64,000 bases of DNA from Arthrobacter sp. zg-Y1110. GTDB lineage: Bacteria; Actinomycetota; Actinomycetes; Actinomycetales; Micrococcaceae. A model generated the notes under the pieces. That model worked only from the letters and a program-made list of their open reading frames with translations. It made no database searches and had not been told where the DNA came from. Location of the stretch: the NCBI RefSeq assembly GCF_025244865.1, contig NZ_CP104273.1, forward strand, positions 186,001-250,000, written 5' to 3'. Positions 45,528 to 56,456 of the stretch are shown piece after piece. The translations under genes and the position numbers were made by a program. Position 1 is the first letter of the stretch; each line of letters opens with the position of its first letter.

Positions 45528-48500
45528 CTACTCGAACGCGACGTCGTCGATGTACCAGTTGCTGGCCAGGCCCACGGTGACGGTCTTACCGGCGTATGCC
45601 GACAGGTCGGCGGAGTACTGGTTGAAGCCGTTCTCAACCGCGGCCGCCGTCAGGACAGCCGGGATCTGGGTGGTGCCGACCCTGACAACAGGAACTGCCG
45701 AGCGGCCCCAGAGCGTCAGCACCGGAGCCTCCTCGGGCACGGTCACCGTCTGGGACACCCAGTAGTTGCTGTAGCCCGACTCGAGAGAGGCTGTGCCGGA
45801 GTGCTTGTAACCGGTGGTGGCACGGGACGCACTGGTGGAGAGCGACCAGCCCAGAGTGCCGTTCTCGAACCCCGGGTTGGTGAAAGCGCCGGTATTGAAA
45901 GCCACCGGACCGAACGCAGCCGAGTCCGGGGACGTGCCGGCCTCGTTGGTGGCCCGGACCTTGAACGAGTAACCGGTGCCCGCTTCCAGGCCCGTGAACA
46001 CCGCTGCCAGCTGGTCCCCGGCAACCTTCACCGAAGCAACCTGCACCCCGCCTGTCCAGGCCGTGGCTGTGTAGGAACTGATCGGGATCCCGCCGCCGGT
46101 GAAGACCGGAGCGGTCCAGGACGCCGTGGCCGTGCCGGACTTGGACAAAGCCGTCACCGACTGCGGAGCCGAGGGCGCCATCGGCTTCTCGAACGCGACG
46201 TCGTCGATGTAGTAGTTGCTGGCCAGGCCCACGGTGACGGTCTTGCCGGCGTATGCCGAGAGGTCGGCGGAGTACTGGTTGAAGCCGTTCTCAACCGCGG
46301 CCGCCGTCAGGACAGCCGGAACCTGGGTAGTGCCGACCCTGACAACAGGAGCTGACGAACGGCCCCAGAGCGTCAGCACCGGAGTCGCCTCGGGGACGGT
46401 CACCGTCTGGGACACCCAGTAGTTGCTGTAGCCCGGCTCGAGAGAGGCTGTGCCGGAGTGCTTGTAACCGGTGGTGGCACGGGACGCACTGGTGGAGAGC
46501 GACCAGCCCAGAGTGCCGTTCTCGAACCCCGGGTTGGTGAAAGCGCCGGTATTGAAAGCCACCGGACCGAACGCAGCCGAGTCCGGGGACGTGCCGGCCT
46601 CGTTGGTGGCCCGGACCTTGAACGAGTACTCGGTGCCCGCTTCCAGGCCCGTGAACACCGCTGCCAGCTGGTCCCCGGCAACCTTCACCGAAGCAACCTG
46701 CACCCCGCCGGTCCAGGCCGTGGCTGTGTAGGAGCTGATCGGGATCCCGCCGCCGGTGAAGACCGGAGCGGTCCAGGACGCCGTGGCCGTGCCGGACTTG
46801 GACAAAGCCGTCACCGACTGCGGAGCCGAGGGCGCCATCGGCTTCTCGAACGCGACGTCGTCGATGTAGTAGTTGCTGGCCAGGCCCACGGTGACGGTCT
46901 TGCCGGCGTATGCCGAGAGGTCGGCGGAGTACTGGTTGAAGCCGTTCTCAACCGCGGCCTGGGTCAGGACAGCCGGAACCTGGGTAGTGCCGACCCTGAC
47001 AACAGGAGCTGACGAACGGCCCCAGAGCGTCAGCACCGGAGTCGCCTCGGGGACGGTCACAGTCTGGGACACCCAGTGGTTGGCGTATCCCGGCTCAAGA
47101 GAGGCTGTGCCGGAGTGCTTGTAACCGGTGGTGGCACGGGACGAACTGGTGGAGAGCGACCAGCCCAGAGTGCCGTTCTCGAACCCGGGGTTGGTGAAAG
47201 CACCGGTGTTGAAGGCTACCGGCCCGAACGCAGCCGAGTCCGGGGACGTGCCGGCCTCGTTGGTGGCCCGGACCTTGAACGAGTACTCGGTGCCCGCTTC
47301 CAGGCCCGTGAACACCGCTGCCAGCTGGTCCCCGGCAACCTTCACCGAAGCAACCTGCACCCCGCCTGTCCAGGCCGTGGCTGTGTAGGAACTGACCGGG
47401 ATCCCGCCGCCGGTGAAGACCGGGGACTTCCAGGACACCGTCGCCGTACCGGACTTCGACAAAGCCGTCACCGACTGCGGGGCAGACGGCGCCATCGGAC
47501 CTTCGAACGCCACATCATCCAGCTCATTACCGCTGGTGTTGAAAGTGACGGAGACGGTCTTGCCTGCGTAAGCCGACAGATCAGCGGAATACTGGGTGAA
47601 CCCGTTCTCCGCAGTTGCGGCCGTCCCAGCGGTGGACATGTTCGCGCCATTTACCGAGACACCCGGAGCCGTGACCCGGGACCAGAACGTCAGTACCGGG
47701 CTCTCCGCGGGCACCGTCACCACCTGAGACATCCCGTAGTAGGCATATGCGGACTTGGCACCTGAGTGTTTGGAGGTGGAGATGCCCGAAATGGACGTAT
47801 TTGTGCGGGTCCAGCCCAGCCAATCATTCTCGAACCCGGGGTTGGTAAAAGCACCGGTGTTGAAGGCTACCGGCCCGAACGCAGCCGAGTCCGCGGACGT
47901 GCCGGCCTCGTTGGTGGCCCGGACCTTGAACGAGTACTCGGTGCCCGCTTCCAGGCCCGTGAACACCGCTGCCAGCTGGTCCCCGGCAACCTTCACCGAA
48001 GCAACCTGCACCCCGCCAGCCATGGCAACGGCAGTGTAGGAACTGACCGGGATCCCGCCGCCGGTGAAGACCGGGGACTTCCAGGACACCGTCGCCGTAC
48101 CGGACTTCGACAAAGCCGTCACCGACTGCGGGGCAGACGGCGCCATCGGACCTTCGAACGCCACATCATCCAGCTCATTACCGCCGGTGTTGAAAGTGAC
48201 GGAGACGGTCTTGCCTGCGTAAGCCGACAGATCGGCGGAATACTGGGTGAACCCGTTCTCCGCAGCTGCGGCCGTCCCAGCGGTGGACATGTTCGCGCCA
48301 TTTACCGAGACACCCGGAGCCGTGACCCGGGACCAGAACGTCAGTACCGGGCTCTCCGCGGGCACCGTCACCACCTGAGACATCCCGTAGTAGGCATATG
48401 CGGACTTGGCACCTGAGTGCTTGTACGAGGTGGAGACGCCCGAAATGGACGTATTTGTCCGGGTCCAGCCCAGCCAATCATTCTCGAAACCGGGGTTGGT

Positions 48501-51120
48501 GAAAGCACCGGTGTTGAAGGCTACCGGCCCGAACGCAGCCGAGTCCGGGGACGTGCCGGCCTCGTTGGTGGCCCGGACCTTGAACGAGTAACCGGTGCCC
48601 GCTTCCAGGCCCGTGAACACCGCTGCCAGCTGGTCCCCGGCAACCTTCACCGAAGCAACCTGCACCCCGCCTGTCCAGGCCGTGGCTGTGTAGGAACTGA
48701 CCGGGATACCGCCGCCGGTGAAGACCGGTGCGGTCCAGGACACCGTCGCCGTACCGGACTTCGACAAAGCCGTCACCGACTGCGGAGCCGAGGGCGCCAT
48801 CGGACCTTCGAACGCCACATCATCCAGCTGATTAAAGCTGGTGTTGAAAGTGACGGAGACGGTCTTGCCTGCGTAAGCCGACAGATCAGCGGAATACTGG
48901 GTGAACCCGTTCTCCGCTGCTGCGGCCGTCACCGCGGTGGGCATATTCGCGCCATTTACCAAGACACCCGGAGCCGTGACCTGGGACCAGAGCGTCAGTA
49001 CCGGGCTCTCCGCGGGCACCGTCACCTCCTGAGACATCCCGTAGTAGGCATATGCGGACTTGGCACCTGAGTGCTTGTACGAGGTGGAGACGCCCGAATT
49101 GGACGTATTTGTCCGGGTCCAGCCCAGCCAATCATTCTCGAAACCGGGGTTGGTGAAAGCACCGGTATTGAAGGCCACCGGCCCGAACACAGCCGAGTCC
49201 GGGGACGTGCCGGCCTCATTGGTGGCCCGGACCTTGAACGAGTAACCGGTGCCCGCTTCCAGGCCCGTGAACACCGCAGCATACTGGTCCCCGTCAACCT
49301 TCACCGAAGCAACTTCCACCCCGTCAGCCATGGCAACAGCAGTGTAGGAACTGACCGGGATCCCGCCGCCGGTGAAGACCGGAGCGGTCCAGGACACCGT
49401 CGCCGTACCGGACTTCGACAAAGCCGTCACCGACTGCGGAGCCGAGGGCGCCATCAGCTTCTCGAACGCGACGTCGTCGAGGTAGTAGCTGCCGGTATCG
49501 AAGGACACGGTGACGGTCTTGCCTGCGTAGGCCGAAAGGTCAGCGGAGTACTGGTAGAACCCGTTCTCCGCCGCGGCCTGGGTGCGGGCAGTGCGGGCAG
49601 TGACCCCGCCGGCCTTCACTGCAGCCGGGCTTCCGTAGGACCAGAAGGTCAGCACCGGAGCCTCCTCGGGCACCGTCACCACCTGAGAGATGGTGTTGTA
49701 CGTGTATCCGGACTTTGAACCGGAATGCTTGTAGGAGGTGCTGACGCCAGTGTTGTAAGTGGTCTCGAGGGTCCAGCCCAGGAGATCATTCTCGAAACCG
49801 GGGTTGGTGAAAGCATCGGTATTGAAGGCCACCGGCCCGAACACAGCCGAGTCCGGGGACGTGCCGGCCTCATTGGTGGCCCGGACCTTGAACGAGTAAC
49901 CGGTGCCCGCTTCCAGGCCCGTGAACACCGCAGCATACTGGTCCCCGTCAGCCTTCACCGAAGCAACTTCCACCCCGTCAGCCATGGCAACAGCAGTGTA
50001 GGAACTGACCGGGATACCGCCGCCGGTGAAGACCGGAGCGGTCCAGGACACCGTCGCCGTACCGGACTTCGACAAAGCCGTCACCGACTGCGGAGCCGAG
50101 GGCGCCATCGGCTTCTCGAACGCGACGTCGTCGAGGTAGTAGCTGCCGGTATCGAAGGACACGGTGACGGTCTTGCCTGCGTAGGCCGAAAGGTCAGCGG
50201 AGTACTGGTAGAACCCGTTCTCCGCCGCGGCCTGGGTGCGGGCAGTGCGGGCAGTGACCCCGCCGGCCTTCACTGCAGCCGGGCTTCCGTAGGACCAGAA
50301 GGTCAGCACCGGAGCCTCCTCGGGCACCGTCACCACCTGAGAGATGGTGTTGTACGTGTATCCGGACTTTGAACCGGAATGCTTGTAGGAGGTGCTGACG
50401 CCAGTGTTGTAAGTGGTCTCGAGGGTCCAGCCCAGGAGATCATTCTCGAAACCGGGGTTGGTGAAAGCATCGGTATTGAAGGCCACCGGCCCGAACACAG
50501 CCGAGTCCGGGGACGTGCCGGCCTCATTGGTGGCCCGGACCTTGAACGAGTAACCGGTGCCCGCTTCCAGGCCCGTGAACACCGCAGCATACTGGTCCCC
50601 GTCAACCTTCACCGAAGCAACTTCCACCCCGTCAGCCATGGCAACAGCAGTGTAGGAACTGACCGGGATACCGCCGCCGGTGAAGACCGGAGCGGTCCAG
50701 GACACCGTCGCCGTACCGGACTTCGACAAAGCCGTCACCGACTGCGGAGCCGAGGGCGCCATCGGCTTCTCGAACGCGACGTCGTCGAGGTAGTAGCTGC
50801 CGGTATCGAAGGACACGGTGACGGTCTTGCCTGCGTAGGCCGAAAGGTCAGCGGAGTACTGGTAGAACCCGTTCTCCGCCGCGGCCTGGGTGCGGGCAGT
50901 GCGGGCAGTGACCCCGCCGGCCTTCACTGCAGCCGGGCTTCCGTAGGACCAGAAGGTCAGCACCGGAGCCTCCTCGGGCACCGTCACCACCTGAGAGATG
51001 GTGTTGTACGTGTATCCGGACTTTGAACCGGAATGCTTGTAGGAGGTGCTGACGCCAGTGTTGTAAGTGGTCTCGAGGGTCCAGCCCAGGAGATCATTCT
51101 CGAAACCGGGGTTGGTCAGG
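45528..51120 (-). repeat. nine tandem ~654-bp coding repeats
   Basis: Units of 651-657 bp run through the giant gene. They fall in three blocks of three by sequence: LLGWTLETTYNTG (N-terminal), DWLGWTRTNTS (middle) and GTLGWSLSTS (C-terminal). Units in the N-terminal block are almost identical at DNA level (49500-51120), indicating recent expansion. Confidence 0.9.
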
Positions 51121-51953
51121 ACGGAATCGGGAAGCTTGACCGTAGCCGTTGAGGGTCCCGCAATGTCTTCACCCTGCAGGGCGTAGATACGCACAGTGAT
51201 GGTGTCTTCCGGCAGTGCGTTGATGCTTGTCGAGGTTACGGTAGTGTTTTCAGACTTCGTGGCCCACTCGCCGCCGTTGACCTGGTATTCGACTTTGTAG
51301 CCGGTTGCTTTCTTCACCGAATTCCAGGTTGCCTTGGCTTCTATCGCTGAGACTGCCGTGAGCTTCAGGTTTGCCGGGGCACCCATGGGAGCATCGGCCA
51401 CGGGTGGTGCCGCAGGAGTGGACGGGGAGCCTTCCTCAGTAGGTGTCTCGCCTTCGGCAGGGGTCGCCGGAGTGTCACCTACGGAGGGGGTTTCACTTTC
51501 GATGCCGCCGACTTCTTCGATGAGCTCATCGAGTTTTTTGGTCGGCAGGCAGCCGGGATCGGTGCCTGCTTCGAACAGCTCCGGTTCTGTCCGGGTGTCT
51601 GTGGAGTAGAAGACCTTCCCTGTGCTGGACTTAGCCAAGGCAACGTAGCAGGTGCCCTTTTCATCCGCGGCAACCTTGGTCTTCTCCGTGCTGGACTCCT
51701 GGAGGTATCCGGTGTCCAGCAGTCCGGCGTGGTCCATGAACCGGTTGTCCTTGGCTTTAGCTACACCTTCGGCTGTTCGGATGGAGGAGAGGTCCTGTTT
51801 TGCTCCGCGGTCCTGGGCGAAGGGCATGACCCCGAAGATGGCCGCGAGGACGCCGGCTACCAGGATTCCGACCACGATCACCCCGGTGGTGATGGAGGGT
51901 AGGTCGAACGCGCCTGAACTCTTCCTGAGGTCCGGCAGGTGAGATTTCGGCAT
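45528..51953 (-). CDS. giant tandem-module surface protein
   Basis: The 2,141-residue protein has a pilin-like N-terminus: a short cytoplasmic lead (MPKSHLPDLRKSSGAFDLPS), one helix TTGVIVVGILVAGVLAAIFG, and a 120-residue globular part with two Cys. A Pro/Thr/Glu linker follows, then nine fibronectin-III-like domains (first at about residue 195) alternating with nine NPGFEN...LDDVAFE jelly-roll modules like carbohydrate-binding domains. The alternating unit is 217-219 residues. It would be anchored in the membrane and project outwards, for adhesion or cell contact. Its motif is 53 bp upstream. Confidence 0.8.
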   Translation of the reverse strand: MPKSHLPDLRKSSGAFDLPSITTGVIVVGILVAGVLAAIFGVMPFAQDRGAKQDLSSIRTAEGVAKAKDNRFMDHAGLLDTGYLQESSTEKTKVAADEKGTCYVALAKSSTGKVFYSTDTRTEPELFEAGTDPGCLPTKKLDELIEEVGGIESETPSVGDTPATPAEGETPTEEGSPSTPAAPPVADAPMGAPANLKLTAVSAIEAKATWNSVKKATGYKVEYQVNGGEWATKSENTTVTSTSINALPEDTITVRIYALQGEDIAGPSTATVKLPDSVLTNPGFENDLLGWTLETTYNTGVSTSYKHSGSKSGYTYNTISQVVTVPEEAPVLTFWSYGSPAAVKAGGVTARTARTQAAAENGFYQYSADLSAYAGKTVTVSFDTGSYYLDDVAFEKPMAPSAPQSVTALSKSGTATVSWTAPVFTGGGIPVSSYTAVAMADGVEVASVKVDGDQYAAVFTGLEAGTGYSFKVRATNEAGTSPDSAVFGPVAFNTDAFTNPGFENDLLGWTLETTYNTGVSTSYKHSGSKSGYTYNTISQVVTVPEEAPVLTFWSYGSPAAVKAGGVTARTARTQAAAENGFYQYSADLSAYAGKTVTVSFDTGSYYLDDVAFEKPMAPSAPQSVTALSKSGTATVSWTAPVFTGGGIPVSSYTAVAMADGVEVASVKADGDQYAAVFTGLEAGTGYSFKVRATNEAGTSPDSAVFGPVAFNTDAFTNPGFENDLLGWTLETTYNTGVSTSYKHSGSKSGYTYNTISQVVTVPEEAPVLTFWSYGSPAAVKAGGVTARTARTQAAAENGFYQYSADLSAYAGKTVTVSFDTGSYYLDDVAFEKLMAPSAPQSVTALSKSGTATVSWTAPVFTGGGIPVSSYTAVAMADGVEVASVKVDGDQYAAVFTGLEAGTGYSFKVRATNEAGTSPDSAVFGPVAFNTGAFTNPGFENDWLGWTRTNTSNSGVSTSYKHSGAKSAYAYYGMSQEVTVPAESPVLTLWSQVTAPGVLVNGANMPTAVTAAAAENGFTQYSADLSAYAGKTVSVTFNTSFNQLDDVAFEGPMAPSAPQSVTALSKSGTATVSWTAPVFTGGGIPVSSYTATAWTGGVQVASVKVAGDQLAAVFTGLEAGTGYSFKVRATNEAGTSPDSAAFGPVAFNTGAFTNPGFENDWLGWTRTNTSISGVSTSYKHSGAKSAYAYYGMSQVVTVPAESPVLTFWSRVTAPGVSVNGANMSTAGTAAAAENGFTQYSADLSAYAGKTVSVTFNTGGNELDDVAFEGPMAPSAPQSVTALSKSGTATVSWKSPVFTGGGIPVSSYTAVAMAGGVQVASVKVAGDQLAAVFTGLEAGTEYSFKVRATNEAGTSADSAAFGPVAFNTGAFTNPGFENDWLGWTRTNTSISGISTSKHSGAKSAYAYYGMSQVVTVPAESPVLTFWSRVTAPGVSVNGANMSTAGTAATAENGFTQYSADLSAYAGKTVSVTFNTSGNELDDVAFEGPMAPSAPQSVTALSKSGTATVSWKSPVFTGGGIPVSSYTATAWTGGVQVASVKVAGDQLAAVFTGLEAGTEYSFKVRATNEAGTSPDSAAFGPVAFNTGAFTNPGFENGTLGWSLSTSSSRATTGYKHSGTASLEPGYANHWVSQTVTVPEATPVLTLWGRSSAPVVRVGTTQVPAVLTQAAVENGFNQYSADLSAYAGKTVTVGLASNYYIDDVAFEKPMAPSAPQSVTALSKSGTATASWTAPVFTGGGIPISSYTATAWTGGVQVASVKVAGDQLAAVFTGLEAGTEYSFKVRATNEAGTSPDSAAFGPVAFNTGAFTNPGFENGTLGWSLSTSASRATTGYKHSGTASLEPGYSNYWVSQTVTVPEATPVLTLWGRSSAPVVRVGTTQVPAVLTAAAVENGFNQYSADLSAYAGKTVTVGLASNYYIDDVAFEKPMAPSAPQSVTALSKSGTATASWTAPVFTGGGIPISSYTATAWTGGVQVASVKVAGDQLAAVFTGLEAGTGYSFKVRATNEAGTSPDSAAFGPVAFNTGAFTNPGFENGTLGWSLSTSASRATTGYKHSGTASLESGYSNYWVSQTVTVPEEAPVLTLWGRSAVPVVRVGTTQIPAVLTAAAVENGFNQYSADLSAYAGKTVTVGLASNWYIDDVAFE

Positions 51954-52005
51954 TCAAGCGCTCCTGGGATGAAGGTTTCGGTCCCGGAGGATGCCGGGCA
52001 CCCCT

Positions 52006-52017
52006 CTTTGTGTGCGG
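52006..52017 (-). promoter_or_regulatory. class I motif (CCGCACACAAAG)
   Basis: Upstream of the giant gene, with CAGGAGCGCTTGA before its ATG. The 363-bp gap it lies in otherwise shows no gene. Confidence 0.55.
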
Positions 52018-52239
52018 CTGGCCGCTGAAAGCGCAGAACTTGCCGCTCTTCAGGATGGGGCACGGCCTGCCGGACCCATTGGCGCCGCCCGAAGCCACGT
52101 CAGGATGGAGAGCCACGGTTACCGGCTCCGGGGCGTTCCAAGCATTAATGTCAGTGCTGACCGGCAATATGAGGCACATCATCGGCACCCCGGCGCTGGA
52201 CACCAGCGAGGCCGGGTCTCGGGGGTATGCCTGAGAGTG

Positions 52240-52251
52240 CCGCACACACGG
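52240..52251 (+). promoter_or_regulatory. class I motif (CCGCACACACGG)
   Basis: Plus-strand copy about 65 bp upstream of the lipoprotein start at 52317. Confidence 0.55.
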
Positions 52252-52316
52252 GGTGGCCCGGGCGGATGCGATAGCTAGGCATCCGGCCTGACTGCCCCAT
52301 CACTAATGGGGGATAG

Positions 52317-53666
52317 TTGAAGAAGTACAGGCTGCCGGCACTTGCCGGCACAGCGGCGTTGGCCGCAACAATTCTTGCGGGCTGCGGCTCGCCATCGGCC
52401 ACCTTCGAAGGAAGGGAGGTCAAGGATCTCGATAAGACCATCGAGTCGCTGGACACGATGTGGGCGCAGAACCGTGCCGACGGCAACAAATCCAGCGTCG
52501 ACGAAGAGTCGCGCTGCTACGCGCAGGTCACCGAGCTGGCCATGTCCAACTACGCCATCTGCGGTCCTATCCACTACCTCGGTGAGGATGACCAGGCCTG
52601 GGAGTCCATCGAGCTTTCATTCGCCCCGGACGGTGACAAGGCGGCCACCGCCAGTGTGACCGGGTCGTTCTCCAGGTCCGAACGTGCGGATAACACCACA
52701 CTGTTCCGCCCTGACGGCGAAGAGCTCCCCGAGGACCTCGTTGTGCCGGAGCCCGACACCGAAACCGCTGCTCCCGAGCAGGCAATCTGGGACGACGAAG
52801 GCATGAGCACCGGCGAAGGCACGGATGTCCACACGCCGGACACCACGCTGCACCTAAGCAACTGGAAGGTCAGCGAGAGGGTCGGCGACGCGGACAACCG
52901 TTTGAAGGCCGGAGACGACCGTATGTTCGCTTCTGTGACGTTCACGGACACCTATGAGTCCGAGGTCCCGGTTGAGCTGGCATTTGCCACCGGCGGCGAG
53001 AGCTACCCGCTGGGAGAGCCGAAGGATGGAACGGTCTCCATGTCCCTCCCGGGGGACGCCAAGGACGCTGTCCTTGAGGTCACAGCCGACGGCAACACGC
53101 AGACTATGTCTCTGGCAACCGGCGAGATTTCCTCGACTGCCACCGCCTACTACGACGGGCTGCAGCTTATCGCTGACGAGACGGAGTTGATCGAGCAGAA
53201 GAAGGATAACGGCGCCGGCCAGAGTGCATCTTTCCGGATGGACAACCACGGAGTCCGCCGGGACGCGTATGAGGAGAAGCAGGGGTGGGCGCCCGAGGGT
53301 AAGGCGTGGCTGATTGTCGACACCGACTGGTACACCACCTTGAGGCATGACGGAGGCTTTGGCGACCTCTACGAACACGAGACAAAGGTGACCTCGGCGA
53401 CCGTCGAGGGCATCTCCGGCGAGAAGTACACGGCGGAGGCCGTGCGGATTGACAACACCAAGGATCCCGAGTCGTACCGCAACGCGGACACCAGCAGGAT
53501 TGTCTTTGAGGTACCTGCCTCGGTTGGGGACTTCAAGGTGACTTTCACGGTCAACTCATCAGGGTCCCAGGATGAGGACGGGTACTTCACCGACGGCGCC
53601 CCGCAGAGCATCTCCATCGACGACACCATCGACTATGAGGTTGTCTTCCCGAGGAAGCTCGACTAA
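52317..53666 (+). CDS. secreted lipoprotein, beta-rich
   Basis: The 449-residue precursor starts at a TTG behind GGGGGATAG. It has MKKYRLPALAGTAALAATIL and lipobox LAGC at residues 20-23. The mature part has a helical N-terminal segment with two Cys (EESRCYAQV...YAICG), an acidic linker, and two strand-rich domains (TTLHLSNWKVSERVGD, FASVTFTDTYESEVPVEL; FKVTFTVNSSGSQDEDG). Such architecture suits a surface protein. It diverges from the giant gene and may serve the same surface structure. Confidence 0.7.
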   Translation: MKKYRLPALAGTAALAATILAGCGSPSATFEGREVKDLDKTIESLDTMWAQNRADGNKSSVDEESRCYAQVTELAMSNYAICGPIHYLGEDDQAWESIELSFAPDGDKAATASVTGSFSRSERADNTTLFRPDGEELPEDLVVPEPDTETAAPEQAIWDDEGMSTGEGTDVHTPDTTLHLSNWKVSERVGDADNRLKAGDDRMFASVTFTDTYESEVPVELAFATGGESYPLGEPKDGTVSMSLPGDAKDAVLEVTADGNTQTMSLATGEISSTATAYYDGLQLIADETELIEQKKDNGAGQSASFRMDNHGVRRDAYEEKQGWAPEGKAWLIVDTDWYTTLRHDGGFGDLYEHETKVTSATVEGISGEKYTAEAVRIDNTKDPESYRNADTSRIVFEVPASVGDFKVTFTVNSSGSQDEDGYFTDGAPQSISIDDTIDYEVVFPRKLD

Positions 53667-53682
53667 CCATCGGATAAGCTGG

Positions 53683-53719
53683 AAACGCCCCTCCGGAGGA
53701 TTGAACCGGAGGGGCGTTT
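53683..53719. terminator. bidirectional terminator
   Basis: AAACGCCCCTCCGG and complement, with A- and T-rich edges, between the lipoprotein gene and the 53773 gene. Confidence 0.9.
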
Positions 53720-53772
53720 CTGTGCCCTCAATAGGGCATTCTGCTCGGTGGGGCGGGGTGTTGCAGCGGGAT

Positions 53773-54444
53773 CTACAGGCCGGCGGCAGCGATGACCGGG
53801 CGCATTTTGTCGGCAAAGTCCTCTTTGTTGAGCGCAACATGGCCGGCGTGGGGTGCGCGGAAGGCCGGACGGCTGTCGCCGAACGCCTTGGTGAATGCCT
53901 GGTAGGTATCGTGACCGAGGCAAATAACGGGGACGTCGGGACCGGCGCCGATAATCTCCATCTCCCGCTCAAAGACAGCCGTCATCAGCTTGTTGATACC
54001 GGCTTCGTATTCCGGACCGCCCTCCTTGAGCTTGTCTTTAAGCTCCTTCGAGTTTTTGGTCGGAAGTCCCTTGTAAAAGTCGGTGATGTAGGCACCCTCC
54101 AAGGGCGTTCCCACGGTGCCGTAGGCCGTCAGATAGTCACGGCTGCCGCAGTGGAAGTTTGCCCAGGGCTGTCCGGCGCCATCACCGGGTGCGTGCGTCC
54201 CGCTGTTGAAGCCAAGCAGGATCACGTTGGCATGGATGATGTCCTTGAGGGCGTCATAGGATTCCACCACCGTCATGTCCTGGGATGCCTTTCCAGGGCC
54301 TACGTCCGTGCGCTTGCTCCAGACAGCCCAGCTCGCGTGCTGGCTGAAAGTGCCGCCCGGCTTTGAGACAAGCCAGTCGGGAGCTTCGACTTCACCGAAG
54401 ACGTCCTCATTCATAAGTTTTTCGAATTGACTTTCCGAAATCAT
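53773..54444 (-). CDS. uracil-DNA glycosylase-fold-like protein (tentative)
   Basis: The 223-residue protein contains ANVILLGFNSGTHAPGDGAG then PWANFHCG, and later GAYITDFYKGLPTKNSKELK and VPVICLGHDTYQAFTKAFGD before an APHAGH. This order of a GFN..-P-NF motif, a TD-KG strand and a LGH-H-H motif resembles the UDG superfamily (SMUG/Mug-like), but the catalytic residues cannot be fixed. It uses fewer GC-rich codons than its neighbours and its upstream region is AT-rich, hinting at recent acquisition. Confidence 0.55.
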   Translation of the reverse strand: MISESQFEKLMNEDVFGEVEAPDWLVSKPGGTFSQHASWAVWSKRTDVGPGKASQDMTVVESYDALKDIIHANVILLGFNSGTHAPGDGAGQPWANFHCGSRDYLTAYGTVGTPLEGAYITDFYKGLPTKNSKELKDKLKEGGPEYEAGINKLMTAVFEREMEIIGAGPDVPVICLGHDTYQAFTKAFGDSRPAFRAPHAGHVALNKEDFADKMRPVIAAAGL

Positions 54445-54582
54445 GCTTCCCCCATTGCGTAATTTTTCAGCGTGGGCGCCATCGTAGCGCGTTCGACTGT
54501 CTTTACTCAGCTGGCCCTGCTCACCGTCCTTATTACCGGCTCCCTCATTACCGAGGCGGAAGCCGCCTCAGTGGTATTCGGT

Positions 54583-54612
54583 CGGGCGGCGGCCGGCCGG
54601 CCGCCGCCGCCC
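54583..54612 (-). terminator. GC-rich terminator of nrdF
   Basis: CGGGCGGCGGCCGG/CCGGCCGCCGCCGCCCG, about 20 bp downstream of the nrdF stop. Confidence 0.65.
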
Positions 54613-54633
54613 GCGCGCGCGAGGGTTAGAAGG

Positions 54634-55689
<1,056 letters not shown>

Positions 55690-55697
55690 CTATATGT

Positions 55698-55723
55698 CTC
55701 TATGCGTTCCGGATCGTGACGGC
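55698..55723 (-). promoter_or_regulatory. class II promoter of nrdF
   Basis: Minus sense reads GCCGTC, 13 bp, CATAGAG. About 90 bp upstream of the nrdF start. Confidence 0.65.
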
Positions 55724-55741
55724 TGTCCGGAGACGTGCCGG

Positions 55742-56293
55742 CTACTTGCTGCTGGCCTTGTGGTATTCGTCCGTGATGCGCCGGATGCCCTTGATGACCA
55801 GTGCCGGGGCGAGCTTTTTGGACTTCGCGCGGGAGGTGGCCAGGATCGCTACGAGGCGGGCCATCTTGAGCATCAGTTCGCCGTCAGGGGCCTGCAGGAA
55901 CTCTTCGGAGGCTGCGCCTTCACGCTCGTTGAGGGCTTCGGAGACTGCCTCCACGACCTCGCGGATGTCCCGGGAGTCTTCCGGTGCCGCGGTCAGCGGA
56001 ACGATGATTGAGCTGATCTCATCCGGGGTGCGGGTCAGCCAGGTGCCGGGGCGGACGCCGAAGCTGTCGGCGGTGGCCACGACGGCGAAGTTCAGGTAAT
56101 CCCAGAACAGGTCCGCGTGCTCTTCCATGTGCTGCTTCAGGGCCGCGAAGCCTTCATCGCTGGCTCCGGTGCCGGAGCTCATGACGGAGGCCTGCAGGAG
56201 GGCGGTCTCGAGCATCGTCTCGGTGTTCGTGAGGGCACGGCGCTTGTCCTGGGCGGCAAGGAGCTTCTGGGCGTACTTGGTGTTTGTGATCAT
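55742..56293 (-). CDS. hypothetical helical protein
   Basis: The 183-residue protein is mostly helical (KYAQKLLAAQDKRRALTNTE, LMLKMARLVAILATSRAK) with a middle containing DLFWDYLNFAVVATADSFG. No domain recognised. The ATG at 56293 follows AGGAAAACC; an upstream in-frame ATG at the class III motif is less likely. It sits between the two nrd units. Confidence 0.6.
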   Translation of the reverse strand: MITNTKYAQKLLAAQDKRRALTNTETMLETALLQASVMSSGTGASDEGFAALKQHMEEHADLFWDYLNFAVVATADSFGVRPGTWLTRTPDEISSIIVPLTAAPEDSRDIREVVEAVSEALNEREGAASEEFLQAPDGELMLKMARLVAILATSRAKSKKLAPALVIKGIRRITDEYHKASSK

Positions 56294-56376
56294 GGTTTTC
56301 CTGCGCCCGGGATCGGCGCGCTCCTTAGTTCTTGGATGGGGGTCCCGCTGGGCCGGTGGTGATGGCCCGTCATTGG

Positions 56377-56392
56377 ACATGCGTAGATACCC
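56377..56392 (-). promoter_or_regulatory. class III motif (GGGTATCTACGCATG)
   Basis: About 84 bp upstream of the start at 56293. Shares GGGTATCTACGCATG exactly with the site at 56903. Confidence 0.55.
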
Positions 56393-56410
56393 AGGGTGCG
56401 GGCGGAGACG

Positions 56411-56442
56411 AAAAGGGGCCTGCCCGGTATCGGACAGACCCC
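56411..56442 (-). terminator. terminator
   Basis: GGGGTCTGTCC/GGGCAGGCCCC followed by TTTT in minus sense, 15 bp after the stop at 56457. Confidence 0.75.
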
Positions 56443-56456
56443 GTCGCGGACGGCTG

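Noticed and set aside
45279..51026. Long plus-strand open frames opposite the giant repeat gene
   Set aside because: They recur with the 654-bp period, are Arg/Gly/His-rich and lack ribosome-binding sites; they are antisense shadows of the repeats.
45528..51120. CRISPR-like repetition
   Set aside because: Repeats are about 654 bp, coding and contiguous, without spacers.
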